NCBI RefSeq assembly: GCF_051020515.1
Contig: NZ_CP194857.1
Span: forward strand, 2,232,001-2,296,000
Origin: CALKWS01 sp051020515
GTDB lineage: Bacteria; Actinomycetota; Actinomycetes; Actinomycetales; Beutenbergiaceae
Length of the DNA: 64,000 bases
Direction of reading: 5' to 3'
Position 1 is the stretch's first letter, and each line of letters begins with the position of its first letter. A model generated the notes under the pieces. The model was given only the letters and a program-made list of their open reading frames with translations, was not told the DNA's origin and ran no database searches. Below, piece by piece: positions 44,853 through 55,296 of the stretch. The position numbers and the translations under genes were made by a program.

Positions 44853-45399
44853 TCAGCCGCCCGGGATGGTGCCGAACCGGTCCTCGATCGCCTCCTGGTA
44901 GATCCGCTCACACCGGTCCTGGGCGGAGACGGTGATCGCCGAGCGCAGGCACTCCTGACGCTCCATCTGCTCGTTCCACACGGCCAGGCTGCCCAGGGTG
45001 GTGACCACCAGCATGCCGCTGAGCATCAGGCCGAACACGAGCAGGACCACGATCCCCGCCGCGGATCTGCTCCTTGAACACCCGAACCAGGGCCCTGACC
45101 CCGACGACCACGGCGCCGATCGCGAACGCCAACGACATCAGGTGCCAGGGCAGATCCACCTGCATGGTCAGCACCGCCGCCAGCATGAACAACCCGAAGT
45201 GCAGCACCGAGCGGGAGACCGAGGCCAACTGCTCCGGGGTGGGCTTGGGGCGTTCGGGCCGCCCGGCCCGACCCTGCCGGCCGGGTGCCTTCCCGGGGCC
45301 CGGTCCGCCGTCGGCCGGGCTGGGCGCATCAGGGCCGGTGTGTTCGCGCTGCTTCGGTGGGCGGGATGCCGGATCCGGTGGCGCATACGGGTTCGACAC
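44853..45399 (-). CDS. Small membrane protein with Pro-rich N-terminus (frameshifted)
   Basis: A membrane protein of about 182 residues. The N-terminal 55 residues are Pro/Gly/Arg-rich (N-P-Y-A-P-P-D-P); three helices follow (L-H-F-G-L-F-M-L-A-A-V-L-T-M, H-L-M-S-L-A-F-A-I-G-A-V-V-V-G-V-R-A-L, and, in the second frame, I-V-V-L-L-V-F-G-L-M-L-S-G-M-L), then a soluble end with paired Cys. The frames meet at CGGCGGGGATC near 45057; one G fewer joins G-G-D-R-G to G-I-V-V-L. GTG at 45399 with GAAGGGG upstream. Function unknown. Confidence 0.7.
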
Positions 45400-45462
45400 C
45401 CATGACCCCTTCCCAGTTCTGTGGATGCGATGGTTTCGACGGCTGCAGGTACGGCGCCGCTA

Positions 45463-45490
45463 TTGTCCCAGATCGCGGCCGTGCTACTAA
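45463..45490 (+). promoter_or_regulatory. Promoter of purN
   Basis: TTGTCC at 45463-45468, 16-base spacer, TACTAA at 45485-45490. The -10 ends eleven bases before the GTG start at 45502, which fits a very short or no leader. No ribosome-binding site is present. Confidence 0.6.
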
Positions 45491-45501
45491 AGTCGGCTCT
45501 C

Positions 45502-46119
45502 GTGACCACCCCAGCGCGCCTCGTCGTCCTGATCTCCGGCGGGGGATCGAATCTGGCCGCCCTCCTGCGAGCGTGCGACGATCCCGGCTACGGGGCCGAG
45601 GTGGTGGCGGTGGGGGCGGACCGGCCCAGCGCCGCGGGCCTGGCACTGGCCGAAGCCGCCGGCGTGCCCACCTTCGTGGAGCGCGTGGGCGGCTATCCCG
45701 AGCGTGCCGACTGGGATGCGGCCCTGACCGATCAGGTCGCCGCGCACGAACCGGACCTGGTGATCGCGGCCGGCTTCCTCAAACTGGTGGGCCCGAGGTT
45801 CCTGGCCGAATTCTCCGGCCGGTACCTGAACACCCACAACTCCCTGCTGCCGGCGTTCCCGGGCATCCACGGGCCCAAGGAGGCGCTGGAGTACGGGGTG
45901 AAACTCGCCGGTGCCACACTCTTCGTGGTCGACGACGGCATGGACACCGGCGCGATCATCGCCCAGGTGGCCGTGCCGGTGCTCGACGACGACGACCTGG
46001 AGGCACTCACCGACAGGATCAAGGTGGCCGAGCGGGAGCAGTTGGTGCACACCCTGGGACGGATGGTCCGGGAAGGGTGGCGCGTGCAGGGGCGCCGGGT
46101 CCGCCTCGGCTCGGCCTGA
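45502..46119 (+). CDS. purN: Phosphoribosylglycinamide formyltransferase (purine step 3)
   Basis: A 205-residue enzyme that transfers a formyl group from 10-formyl-THF to GAR. The fold starts L-V-V-L-I-S-G-G-G-S-N-L-A-A-L-L. Catalytic residues lie in N-T-H-N-S-L-L-P-A-F-P-G-I-H-G (Asn-His) and D-D-G-M-D-T-G-A-I-I-A-Q (Asp). The GTG at 45502 is the start that aligns with the first beta strand; upstream frame is extra. It precedes purH by 165 bp, in which a ZTP riboswitch lies, so the two genes are separately regulated though tandem. Confidence 0.95.
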   Translation: MTTPARLVVLISGGGSNLAALLRACDDPGYGAEVVAVGADRPSAAGLALAEAAGVPTFVERVGGYPERADWDAALTDQVAAHEPDLVIAAGFLKLVGPRFLAEFSGRYLNTHNSLLPAFPGIHGPKEALEYGVKLAGATLFVVDDGMDTGAIIAQVAVPVLDDDDLEALTDRIKVAEREQLVHTLGRMVREGWRVQGRRVRLGSA

Positions 46120-46161
46120 GGTGCCACCGGGCGGGCGGTCCCGCACGCTAGGCTGGGCGGT

Positions 46162-46250
46162 GGCCGTGACTGGCGCCTGAGGTGGAGCACCACCGGGGAG
46201 CGGCCGCCTGGAGAACTCCTCGTGCACCGCTCGCCTGGGTGCCGGGGCGA
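46162..46250 (+). ncRNA. ZTP riboswitch (pfl motif) controlling purH
   Basis: The leader between purN and purH carries the pfl consensus: GACTGGCG, then GGTGGAGCACCACCGGGGAGC with a hairpin GGTGGagcaCCACC, a linker, and the 3' part CGCCTGGG-T-GCC. This is the Z-nucleotide-sensing aptamer known upstream of purH, glyA and folD in many bacteria. It is expected to turn purH on when ZTP/ZMP builds up from low 10-formyl-THF. The same core occurs before glyA in this window. Confidence 0.88.
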
Positions 46251-46284
46251 TGAGACACCACCCAACCCAGGAGCCCGCCGAACC

Positions 46285-47865
46285 ATGACCGACAAGATCC
46301 GCCTGCGCCGCGCCCTCATCTCCGTCTACGACAAGACCGGGCTGGCCGACCTCGCCCGCGCGCTGCATCATGCCGGCGTGGAACTGGTTTCCACCGGTTC
46401 CACCGCCGGGGTGATCGCCGGGGCCGGAGTTCCGGTGACCCCGGTGGAGGAGGTCACCGGGTTCCCGGAGTGCCTGGAAGGCCGGGTCAAGACCCTGCAC
46501 CCGAGGGTGCACGCCGGCATCCTGGCCGACCGGCGCAAGCCCGACCACGTGGACCAGCTCGAGGACCTGGGCGTTGCCCCGTTCGACCTGGTGGTGGTCA
46601 ACCTCTACCCGTTCACCCGGACGGTGGCCTTCGGCGCCGGCCCCGATGAGGCCGTGGAGCAGATCGACATCGGCGGCCCGGCGATGGTGCGCGCGGCCGC
46701 GAAGAACCACCCGAGCGTGGCTGTGGTGGTGGACCCGTCCAGATATTCGGACGTGGTCGCCGCCGCCGGAGGGCAGGGCTTCACCCTCGCGCAACGACGA
46801 CACCTGGCCGCCCAGGCGTTCCGGCACACCGCCACCTACGACGTGCACGTGGCCTCCTGGATCGGCAACGTGCTCGCACCCGACGACGACGGATCGGGCT
46901 TTCCGGGGTGGGTCGGGGCCACCTGGGAGCGTGCCTCGGTGCTGCGCTACGGGGAGAACCCGCACCAGCGAGCCGCGCTGTACACCGACGGCTTCGGACC
47001 GAGCGGGCTTGCCGGGGCGGAGCAGTTGCACGGCAAGGAGATGAGCTACAACAACTACGTCGTCGACGCCGATGCCGCCTGGCGCGCCGCGCACGACCAC
47101 GGTGACGTGGCCACCGTGGCGATCATCAAGCACGCCAACCCGTGCGGGATCGCGGTGGCCGAGGGCATTGCCGCCGCCCACGCCAAGGCCCACGCCACCG
47201 ACCCGGTCTCGGCCTTCGGGGGAGTCATCGCCGCGAACCGCGAGGTGGACGCGGCGATGGCGGCCCAGGTCGCGGAGGTGTTCACCGAGGTCATCCTCGC
47301 CCCGTCCTTCAGCGCCGAGGCGCGCGAGATCCTGACCCGGAAGAAGAACGTGCGCCTGCTCACCGTCCCGGGTACCGGGGCCGAGGGCGGCACCGAGTTG
47401 CGCAAGATCTACGGCGGCATGCTGATGCAGAGCGCCGATGCGATCGACGCCGACGGCGACTCCGCCCCGAACTGGACCCATGCCGCAGGTGAGCCGGCGG
47501 ACGAGGACACGCTGGCGGACCTGGAATTCGCCTGGCGGGCGGTGCGGGCGGTGAAGTCCAACGCCATCCTGCTCGCCGATGCAGGCGCCGCGGTCGGGAT
47601 CGGTATGGGCCAGGTGAACCGCGTGGACTCCTGCCGGTTGGCGGTGGAACGGGCCAACACCGGTGAGCACGAGCGGGCACGTGGGGCGGTGGCTGCCTCC
47701 GATGCGTTCTTCCCGTTCGCCGACGGGTTGCAGGTGCTGCTGGACGCGGGCGTGCGCGCCGTCGTCCAGCCCGGCGGGTCGGTGCGCGATGACGAGGTCA
47801 TCGCCGCCGCCCGGGAGGCCGGTGTCACCCTGTACCTGACCGGCACCCGCCACTTCGCGCACTGA
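46285..47865 (+). CDS. purH: Bifunctional AICAR transformylase / IMP cyclohydrolase
   Basis: A 526-residue enzyme catalysing the last two purine steps, AICAR plus 10-formyl-THF to FAICAR, then cyclisation to IMP. The N-terminal MGS-like IMPCH domain (about 1-195) has I-S-V-Y-D-K-T-G-L and S-T-G-S-T-A; the C-terminal AICARFT domain carries L-R-Y-G-E-N-P-H-Q, A-I-I-K-H-A-N-P-C-G (the active Lys-His) and S-D-A-F-F-P-F-A-D, ending T-R-H-F-A-H, the usual end. The ATG at 46285 is the only start fitting the domain. Its leader holds a ZTP riboswitch. Confidence 0.98.
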   Translation: MTDKIRLRRALISVYDKTGLADLARALHHAGVELVSTGSTAGVIAGAGVPVTPVEEVTGFPECLEGRVKTLHPRVHAGILADRRKPDHVDQLEDLGVAPFDLVVVNLYPFTRTVAFGAGPDEAVEQIDIGGPAMVRAAAKNHPSVAVVVDPSRYSDVVAAAGGQGFTLAQRRHLAAQAFRHTATYDVHVASWIGNVLAPDDDGSGFPGWVGATWERASVLRYGENPHQRAALYTDGFGPSGLAGAEQLHGKEMSYNNYVVDADAAWRAAHDHGDVATVAIIKHANPCGIAVAEGIAAAHAKAHATDPVSAFGGVIAANREVDAAMAAQVAEVFTEVILAPSFSAEAREILTRKKNVRLLTVPGTGAEGGTELRKIYGGMLMQSADAIDADGDSAPNWTHAAGEPADEDTLADLEFAWRAVRAVKSNAILLADAGAAVGIGMGQVNRVDSCRLAVERANTGEHERARGAVAASDAFFPFADGLQVLLDAGVRAVVQPGGSVRDDEVIAAAREAGVTLYLTGTRHFAH

Positions 47866-47881
47866 TTCGGGTGCCGGTGGA

Positions 47882-49111
47882 TCATCCCAGCACAGCGGCG
47901 CGCAGCCGCACCGCGGGGTCCTCGGCAGCAGCCAGGTCCAGGTCGGGAAGGGCGCCGGTGCCGAGGAGTCTGCGCGCGGCGGACACATCCCGGGGCATGT
48001 CGGCGATCACCGCCCCGACCAGCTTGGGGCCATCGGTGACCAACGCCGTCCAGGGTCCGGTCTGCGCCATCGGGGGCTCGCCGTACTCGCGGACGACCAG
48101 ATCGCCGTGGACCCGCCCGAACACGCTCAGGTGGTGGCCCAGTTGGGTGGAGTAGATGAACGGGGCCGGGCGTTGCTCGGGTACGTCGAGCCCGAGCATC
48201 GCCGCACCGAGCCGGTCCGGGTCGTGCAGCGCGGCGGACCAGTGCCCACCGGGGACCTGCCCGAACAACGGGTCCTCCCGCCAGGCACAGTCACCCACCG
48301 CCCACACCCCGGGCACCTCGGTGCGGCCGTTCGCGTCGGTCAGCACGTGCCCCCTGGCGCCCAGCGGCACCGCGCCGGTCAGCCACCCGGTGGCCGGCAC
48401 CACCCCCACGGCTGCCAGCACCACATCGGCACCGATGCGCTCCCCGTCCCCCAGTTCCACGCCGTCGGACCGGACGGTCGCCACCGATGTGCCGGTGCGC
48501 AGCTCCACCCCGGCCTCGGCGTACCAGGGGCGGGTGCGTTCGCCGAGCTCGGCGGGCAACTGTCGCGACAGGGGCTGGGCGGCGGCCTCCACCACCGTGA
48601 CCCGGCCGCCGGCAGCGGCCGCCACACCGGCCACCTCGGCCCCGATCCAGCCGGCGCCGATGATGAGCAGGCGCTGCCCGGTCGCGGCCAGTCTGGCCCG
48701 GAGACCGACCGCGTCGGCGGCGGTGTGCAACGCTGAGGCCCGCGGCCAGGGGTTCAGCGGCACCGAACCGCACGCCAGCACCACCGCATCGGCGTTCAGC
48801 TCGGCGCCACTGGCCAGGCTGAGCCGGTGGCGGCGCCCGTCGGGACGCAACTCCACGGCGTGCTCGCCCAGGTACACCTCCTGGGCCAGGTCGTGCAGGT
48901 CCTGGCCCAGTTCCTCGTGCAGCCACGCCGGCTCGGGCCGGCTGAACAGTTCCTTGGACAGCGGTGGCCGGTCGTAGGGGCCCACGTCCTCGGCCCCGAC
49001 CACGCTGATCCGGCCCTGGTAGCCACGTTCTCGGAGCGCCGCGCAGGTGCGCAGGCCGGCGAGGCCGGCGCCGACGACCACGACATGCGCTGGGGGCGTG
49101 CTGGTGTTCAC
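47882..49111 (-). CDS. FAD-dependent ferredoxin/rubredoxin reductase-like oxidoreductase
   Basis: A 409-residue two-dinucleotide-fold flavoprotein. The FAD motif is V-V-V-G-A-G-L-A-G-L-R-T-C at about residue 11, the NAD(P)H motif L-L-I-I-G-A-G-W-I-G-A-E-V-A near 153, and the second FAD motif W-A-V-G-D-C-A near 275. The Y-D-R-P-P-L-S-K-E-L-F and H-W-S-A-A-L-H-D-P segments are typical of ferredoxin reductases of the rubredoxin/terpredoxin reductase group that feed cytochrome P450s or dioxygenases. The GTG at 49111 has TACCGT upstream. Partner and substrate unknown. It is convergent with purH. Confidence 0.9.
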   Translation of the reverse strand: MNTSTPPAHVVVVGAGLAGLRTCAALRERGYQGRISVVGAEDVGPYDRPPLSKELFSRPEPAWLHEELGQDLHDLAQEVYLGEHAVELRPDGRRHRLSLASGAELNADAVVLACGSVPLNPWPRASALHTAADAVGLRARLAATGQRLLIIGAGWIGAEVAGVAAAAGGRVTVVEAAAQPLSRQLPAELGERTRPWYAEAGVELRTGTSVATVRSDGVELGDGERIGADVVLAAVGVVPATGWLTGAVPLGARGHVLTDANGRTEVPGVWAVGDCAWREDPLFGQVPGGHWSAALHDPDRLGAAMLGLDVPEQRPAPFIYSTQLGHHLSVFGRVHGDLVVREYGEPPMAQTGPWTALVTDGPKLVGAVIADMPRDVSAARRLLGTGALPDLDLAAAEDPAVRLRAAVLG

Positions 49112-49138
49112 GCACACAACGGTAGTCTCGGTGCCGCC

Positions 49139-49432
49139 ATGAGCCGCAATCCCGCGCCGGAGATCCACCGGCCCCCGCCGCCCCGGACGTGGGCGTTGTG
49201 GTGGGCCCTCGGCGGGGTCGTGGTGGCGGTGCTGCTGGCCCTGATGGTCGGGGCGCGGGTGGCAGGGGTGGCGTTCGCCGTGCACCTGGGAGTGCTCGGT
49301 GCGATCCGTCTGGCGCTCCCGGCGCCGGGCCCGCTCGGGATCAGCGCGCGCTCACGGCTCTTCGATGTGGCCTTCCTGTGGCTGGGCGCCGTCGGTATCG
49401 CGCTGATGGCGCTGACAGCGGACAACCTCTAG
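49139..49432 (+). CDS. DUF3017 membrane protein
   Basis: A 97-residue protein of DUF3017, with three short helices (about 18-38, 44-62 and 76-93). The family occurs next to purine and folate genes in Actinobacteria; its function is unknown. It starts only 27 bp from the divergent flavoprotein, so both probably use leaderless promoters in that gap (TAGTCT at 49123). It is followed by a convergent aquaporin. Confidence 0.85.
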   Translation: MSRNPAPEIHRPPPPRTWALWWALGGVVVAVLLALMVGARVAGVAFAVHLGVLGAIRLALPAPGPLGISARSRLFDVAFLWLGAVGIALMALTADNL

Positions 49433-49452
49433 CCGGGTGCACCCGAGCCGGC

Positions 49453-50447
49453 TCAGCCCCGTCGGCCCGGATCGGCGCCGGCGTCGCCGAACTCGTCCTC
49501 GTCGACGTCCACCTGGGCGACCGGCTCGGCGTCATCGGGGTCGAACTCCACGGTGGTGCGCTCCTCGGCGTCCAGGTCCGGCAGCGCCGCGGCACTGGAG
49601 ACCTCCTCGGTGTCGGGAACCTCCTCGGCCCAGTCGTCGTCCCCGGCCCAGTCGTCCTCCTCCACCAGTGCCATCTCCGGGGTCGGCGCGAACAGCAGGT
49701 AGGCCAGTCCGGCCACCCCGCCGCCGATCATCGGAGCGAGCCAGAACAGCCACAACTGCCCCAGTACGGCCGGCTCGGCGAAGATCGCCGCAGCGGTGGA
49801 GCGGGCCGGGTTCAGACCGCCCCCGGTCACCGGGTCCAGGGCCAGGATCAGCCCGGTCAGGGTCAGTCCGGCCGCCACCGGGGCCACGTGCGTGCGGCCG
49901 CGGTGGGAGGTCGCCAGCACCACCGCGGTCAGCACCGCGGCACCCACCGCCTCCAGCAGCAGCACCTGGACCAGGCCGAAGCTCATCTGCCCGCCGGAGA
50001 TCTGGGCGAGGTAGGACTGGTCGCCGAAGGTGTTCGCGGCCTGGCTGAACAAGGCCTGGCACTGGCGCCCACCTGGGTCGCCAAACCGGCCGGCAACGTG
50101 GCGAACAGCACCGCCGCGGCGGCGATCGCACCGACGAGCTGGCCCAGCCAGTACGCCGGCAGATCACCCCAGCCCAACTGCCCCTTGACCGCCGCGCCCA
50201 GGGAGATCGCCGGGTTGATGTGGCCGCCGGAGACCCTGGCGAACAGCGCGATGGCGGCCGCGAACGCGACCCCGAAGGCCAGTGCGTTGATCAGCGGGTC
50301 CACCTCCCGCAGGGTGCCGCTGTACAGCAGCGCCCCCAGTCCGATGAACACCAGGATGAAGGTCCCGGCGGCTTCCCCGGCCACCCGCGTTATCAGCGGG
50401 TACGCCGCCGGGGCGGCGGCCGGGACAGTGGTGGGCTGTTCGCTCAT
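49453..50447 (-). CDS. Aquaporin / MIP family channel (frameshifted)
   Basis: A six-helix channel of about 230 residues plus an acidic C-terminal tail. The first frame (from 50447) carries the first NPA motif S-G-G-H-I-N-P-A-I-S-L-G; the second frame has the second, G-G-G-L-N-P-A-R-S. The frames meet near 50050 in a GCC-AGG-CC region and need a one-base change (A-L-F-S-Q-A-A-N-T-F-G follows). Residues after about 245 are strikingly acidic (E-E-D-D-W-A-G-D-D-D-W-A-E-E-V). Aquaporins conduct water or glycerol; substrate cannot be told here. Confidence 0.88.
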
Positions 50448-50599
50448 GGTTTCCTCTCGAGCGGAATTGAGGTCGCAGTTGATCCTCTCACCCCGACCAC
50501 GGTGGCCACGCCACCGGGGTCGGGGTGCAGGTGGAAAGGTGGTTGTGAGCGCCCGCGGCGGCTGCCAGGGTTGTCAGGTCACCTGTCAGCCCGGTCTGC

Positions 50600-50647
50600 G
50601 CCGGCCACGCAGCAGACGAACCAGCCGGCCACGCAGCAGACGAACCA
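50600..50647. repeat. Perfect 24-bp tandem repeat, two copies
   Basis: Two identical 24-bp copies (50600-50623 and 50624-50647; each begins GCCGGCCACGC) lie just before the alpha-mannosidase gene, 39 bp from its start codon. Such a repeat could be an operator or a recent replication slip; the first copy is preceded by a CCGGTCTGC run. Confidence 0.85.
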
Positions 50648-50685
50648 TCCGACGACGGCGAGGCACCCTCGCGAGGAGTGAAGGC

Positions 50686-53600
50686 ATGCACGACACCACC
50701 GACCGCACCCTGGGGCGCCTGCGGCGATTCGTGGACGAGTGGCTGTTGGCGGCGCAGTACCGCCACCGCGCCGCGCTGGAGGTCACCTCCTGGGAGGTGC
50801 CGGACGAACCGGTGCCGTTCAGCCAGGCCATCCAGGGCCGGTACCGGCCGCACCCGACCGGCACCCCGTGGGGCAAGCCGTGGGGCACGGTATGGTTCCA
50901 CGTCACCGGCACGGTCCCGCCGGAGTGGTCCGGCGAGATCGGTGCTGGGCAGGTGCGTCCGGAACTGGTGGTGGACCTGGGCTTCTCCGGGGCCAACCCG
51001 GGGTTCCAGGCCGAGGCGATCGTCTACTCGGCCCAGGGGGAGATCCTCAAGGCGCTGGACCGCGCAACCAGTACGTGGTACTGCCGGCGGCCGCGGGGGA
51101 CCGGATCGATGTCTACATCGAGGCCGCCGCGAACCCCGACGTCCCCCAGGGCTCCTTCACCAAGCCCACCACGATGGGTGAGAAGTCCACCGCCGACCCC
51201 AGCGAGCTCTACACGCTGCGCACCGTGGACGTCGCCCTGCTCGATGTGCCGGTGTGGGAACTGGTCCAGGACGTAACCGCACTGGGCGGGCTGGTCGAAG
51301 AACTCAGCGCCCAGGTCCCCCGCCGCGCCCAGATCGTGGCGGCGCTGGAGGACATGCTCGACGCGATCGACCCGGCCGACCTGCCCGGCACCGCACAGGC
51401 GGGCCGGGCGACCCTGGCCAAGGTGCGGGCCGCCCCGGCCTACGCCTCCGCCCACTGCGTCCACGCCGTCGGGCATGCCCACATCGACTCGGCCTGGCTG
51501 TGGCCGGTGCGCGAGACGGTGCGCAAGTGCGCGCGCACGTTCGCCAACGTGCTGGCGCTGATGGAGACCGACCCCGACTTCACCTTCGCCTGCTCCTCGG
51601 CCCAGCAGTACGCCTGGATCGAGCAGTACTACCCCGAACTGTTCGCCCGGATCGCCGAGAAGGTGCGCGAGGGCCGGTTCATCCCGGCCGGCGGGATGTG
51701 GGTGGAGTCCGACACCAACATGCCCGGCGGGGAGGCGATGGCCCGCCAGTTCCTCGAGGGCAGCGGCTACTTCCTGGACACCTTCGGGGTGGAGACGACC
51801 GATGTGTGGCTACCGGACTCCTTCGGCTACACCGGTGCCCTGCCGCAGATCGCAGCCGCCGCGGGCAAGGACGCCTTCTTCACCCAGAAGATGTCCTGGA
51901 ACGACACCAACGCGATGCCGCACCACACCTTCGACTGGGAGGGTATCGACGGCAGCCGCATCTTCACCCACCTCACTCCGGTGGATACCTACAACTCCGA
52001 CCTGTCCGCCCGGGAACTGGCCCGCGCCCAGCGCCAGTACACCGAGAAGGGCCGGGCGAACACCTCGCTGGTGCCCTTCGGCCACGGCGACGGCGGGGGC
52101 GGACCCACCCGGGAGATGATCGCCGCCGCCCGGCGCACCGCGGACCTGGAGGGTTCACCCACGGTGGTGCTGTCCTCACCGGCGAGGTTCTTCGCCGCCG
52201 CCCGGGCCGAGTACACCCACCCGCCGGTGTGGTCCGGGGAGCTCTACCTGGAGTACCACCGCGGCACCTACACCTCCCAGCACCGGACCAAGGCGGGCAA
52301 CCGGCGCACGGAGCACCTGCTGCGCGAGGCCGAGCTGTGGGCCGCCACCGCCACCGTGCGCACCGGAGCGGCCTACCCCGCCCAGGACCTGCAGCGGCTG
52401 TGGCGCCTGGTGCTGCTGCACCAGTTCCACGACATCCTGCCCGGCACCTCCATCGCCTGGGTGCACCGCGAGGCCGAGCAGCGCTACACCGAGACGATCG
52501 CCGAACTGGAACAGATCATCGCCACCGCGCTGGCGACCCTGGCCGGCGCGGGCAGCGAGGAGGGAGGTGACGTTCAACTCCGGTCCGTTCCCACGTGGGG
52601 CAGTGCCCGCCCTCGGCGCGGGCACGGCTGCCGGAACAGCCGACGACGGCGTGACCGACCTGGTCCGGGACGGTACCGGCGTGGTGCTGGACAACGGACG
52701 GCTGCGGGTCGGTATCGACGGGCGCGGGCTGATCACGTCCGTCCTGGACCTGCGCACCGGCCGCCAGGCACTGCCGCCGGGGCAGGTAGCCGGCCTGCTG
52801 CAGGTTCATCGGGACATCCCGAACCAGTGGGACGCGTGGGACATCGATGAGCACTACCGGCGCAACGTCCGCGACCTGACCGAGGCGACCTCGGTGCAGG
52901 AGATCACCGAGACGTCCGGCGGCGCGGGGGTGCAGGTGCAACGGCGGTTCGGCGACTCCCGCATCGTGCAGCGCTACCTGCTGCCCGACGGCGCCCACCG
53001 GGTGGAACTGACCACCGAGGTGGACTGGCACGAACGGCACACCCTGCTGAAACTGGCCTTCCCCCTGGATGTGCGCGCCGAACAGGCAGCCAGTGAGATC
53101 CAGTTCGGTCACATCCACCGCCCCACCGCGGCGAACACCTCCTGGGACCATGCCCGGTTCGAGACGGTGGCGCACCGCTGGGTGCACGTGGGTGAGCCGG
53201 CGTACGGCTTCGCCGTCGGCAACGACTCCACCTACGGCCACGACGTCACCCGGACCACCCGCGCCGATGGCGGCACCACCACCACGGTGCGCCAGAGCCT
53301 GCTGCGCGCCCCGATGTTCCCCGACCCCGACGCCGACCAGGGCAGGCACACGCTGCGTTCGTCCCTGGTGGTGGGCGCGGAGATCGCCGACGCGGTCACC
53401 GAGGGGTACCGGATCAACCTGCCCGAGCGCACGGTGACCGGTTCCGGGGCGGTGGACCCGCTGGTGCAGGTGAGCGATCCGGCGGTCGTCGTCGAGGCGG
53501 TCAAGTTGGCCCGCGATGGCAGCGGGGACGTGATCGTGCGGCTGTACGAGTCCCGGGGCGGGCGGGCCAGGGCCACGGTGACGCCCGGGTTCGAGGCCAC

Positions 53601-53730
53601 CGGCGCGCTCGCCACCGACCTGTTGGAGCGGCCCGGCCGGGACCGCGGGGTCGAGGTGAACCCGGACGGGCGGGTCGAGCTGGACCTGCGCCCGTTCCAG
53701 GTCGTCACCCTCCGGTTCGCCCGGTCCTGA
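50686..53730 (+). CDS. Alpha-mannosidase, GH38 (two frameshifts)
   Basis: A retaining alpha-mannosidase of about 1015 residues. The N-terminal part, in the first frame, is the beta-domain with W-F-H-V-T-G-T-V-P-P-E-W. The catalytic domain, in a second frame, starts V-G-H-A-H-I-D-S-A-W-L-W-P (zinc-binding His and Asp) and continues to the nucleophile in W-L-P-D-S-F-G-Y and C-S-S-A-Q-Q-Y. The C-terminal beta domains (V-D-W-H-E-R-H-T-L-L-K-L-A-F) lie in a third frame. The two slips are at about 51065 (missing C) and 52565. The enzyme trims alpha-mannosides, probably cytoplasmic. The ATG at 50686 is the first start; a promoter is not evident. Confidence 0.92.
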
Positions 53731-53790
53731 CCGTCTCGCCGGTCCCCGGTGCGACGACCGGTCGATTCTGCCCTCAGCGGTCGTGCACTA

Positions 53791-53796
53791 TATAAC
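53791..53796 (+). promoter_or_regulatory. Putative -10 element of mdh
   Basis: TATAAC within an unusually AT-rich stretch (ACTATATAACTAG) lies 121 bp before the mdh start. No good -35 match at the expected distance. The 186-bp gap before mdh shows no gene or recognisable riboswitch. Confidence 0.4.
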
Positions 53797-53916
53797 TAGG
53801 GAGCACCGCACCACATCCCCGGAGCGCACCCGGGCCGACGGCACCGACCCGGGGCCCGTGCAGCGCCCGGCTGCGACCAGGCAGTCCCGGGGCAACCCGA
53901 CCTCGAAGGAGCACCG

Positions 53917-54918
<1,002 letters not shown>

Positions 54919-54942
54919 GCAACGCGCACTAACCTCTCGGCC

Positions 54943-55217
54943 ATGACCAGTCACACCGATCGTCCCCACCCGGATCAGCTCGCTGCCCTCGCCGGGCGGC
55001 GCCGACGCAACCTGTTCATCACCACGGTGATCCTGGAGGTCATCGGCTTCACCCTGGTGGTGTGCTGGGCTGGGTGGTGGTCGAGGAGATGACGCTGGTC
55101 TGGGTCGGTGCGGGACTGGTGTTGCTGGCTGCGGTCTACCTGCCGGTGGGGCTGGTGGCGCTGAGCCGGGTCGGGGCGGATGCCCGGCACATCACCCCAC
55201 CGGGCGGGCGCACCTGA
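54943..55217 (+). CDS. Small two-helix membrane protein (frameshifted)
   Basis: About 91 residues if repaired. The first frame starts M-T-S-H-T-D-R-P-H-P-D-Q-L-A-A-L and has a helix V-I-L-E-V-I-G-F-T-L-V-V-C; it reaches a stop at 55090. The second frame carries V-L-G-W-V-V-V-E-E-M and a helix L-V-W-V-G-A-G-L-V-L-L-A-A-V-Y, ending A-D-A-R-H-I-T-P-P-G-G-R-T. A one-base loss in GGTGTGCTGG near 55062 would join them. Function unknown. Confidence 0.6.
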
Positions 55218-55296
55218 GTCGAACGGGTCGCCGGTAGGCGGTTCTGCCGGCCTCCTCGCCTTTCGGGCCGGGCCCGGGTGAACTATCGTCGGGTTC

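Noticed and set aside
45487..47988. An 833-codon antisense frame over purN-purH
   Set aside because: Shadow frame; it also crosses the ZTP riboswitch and both enzymes.
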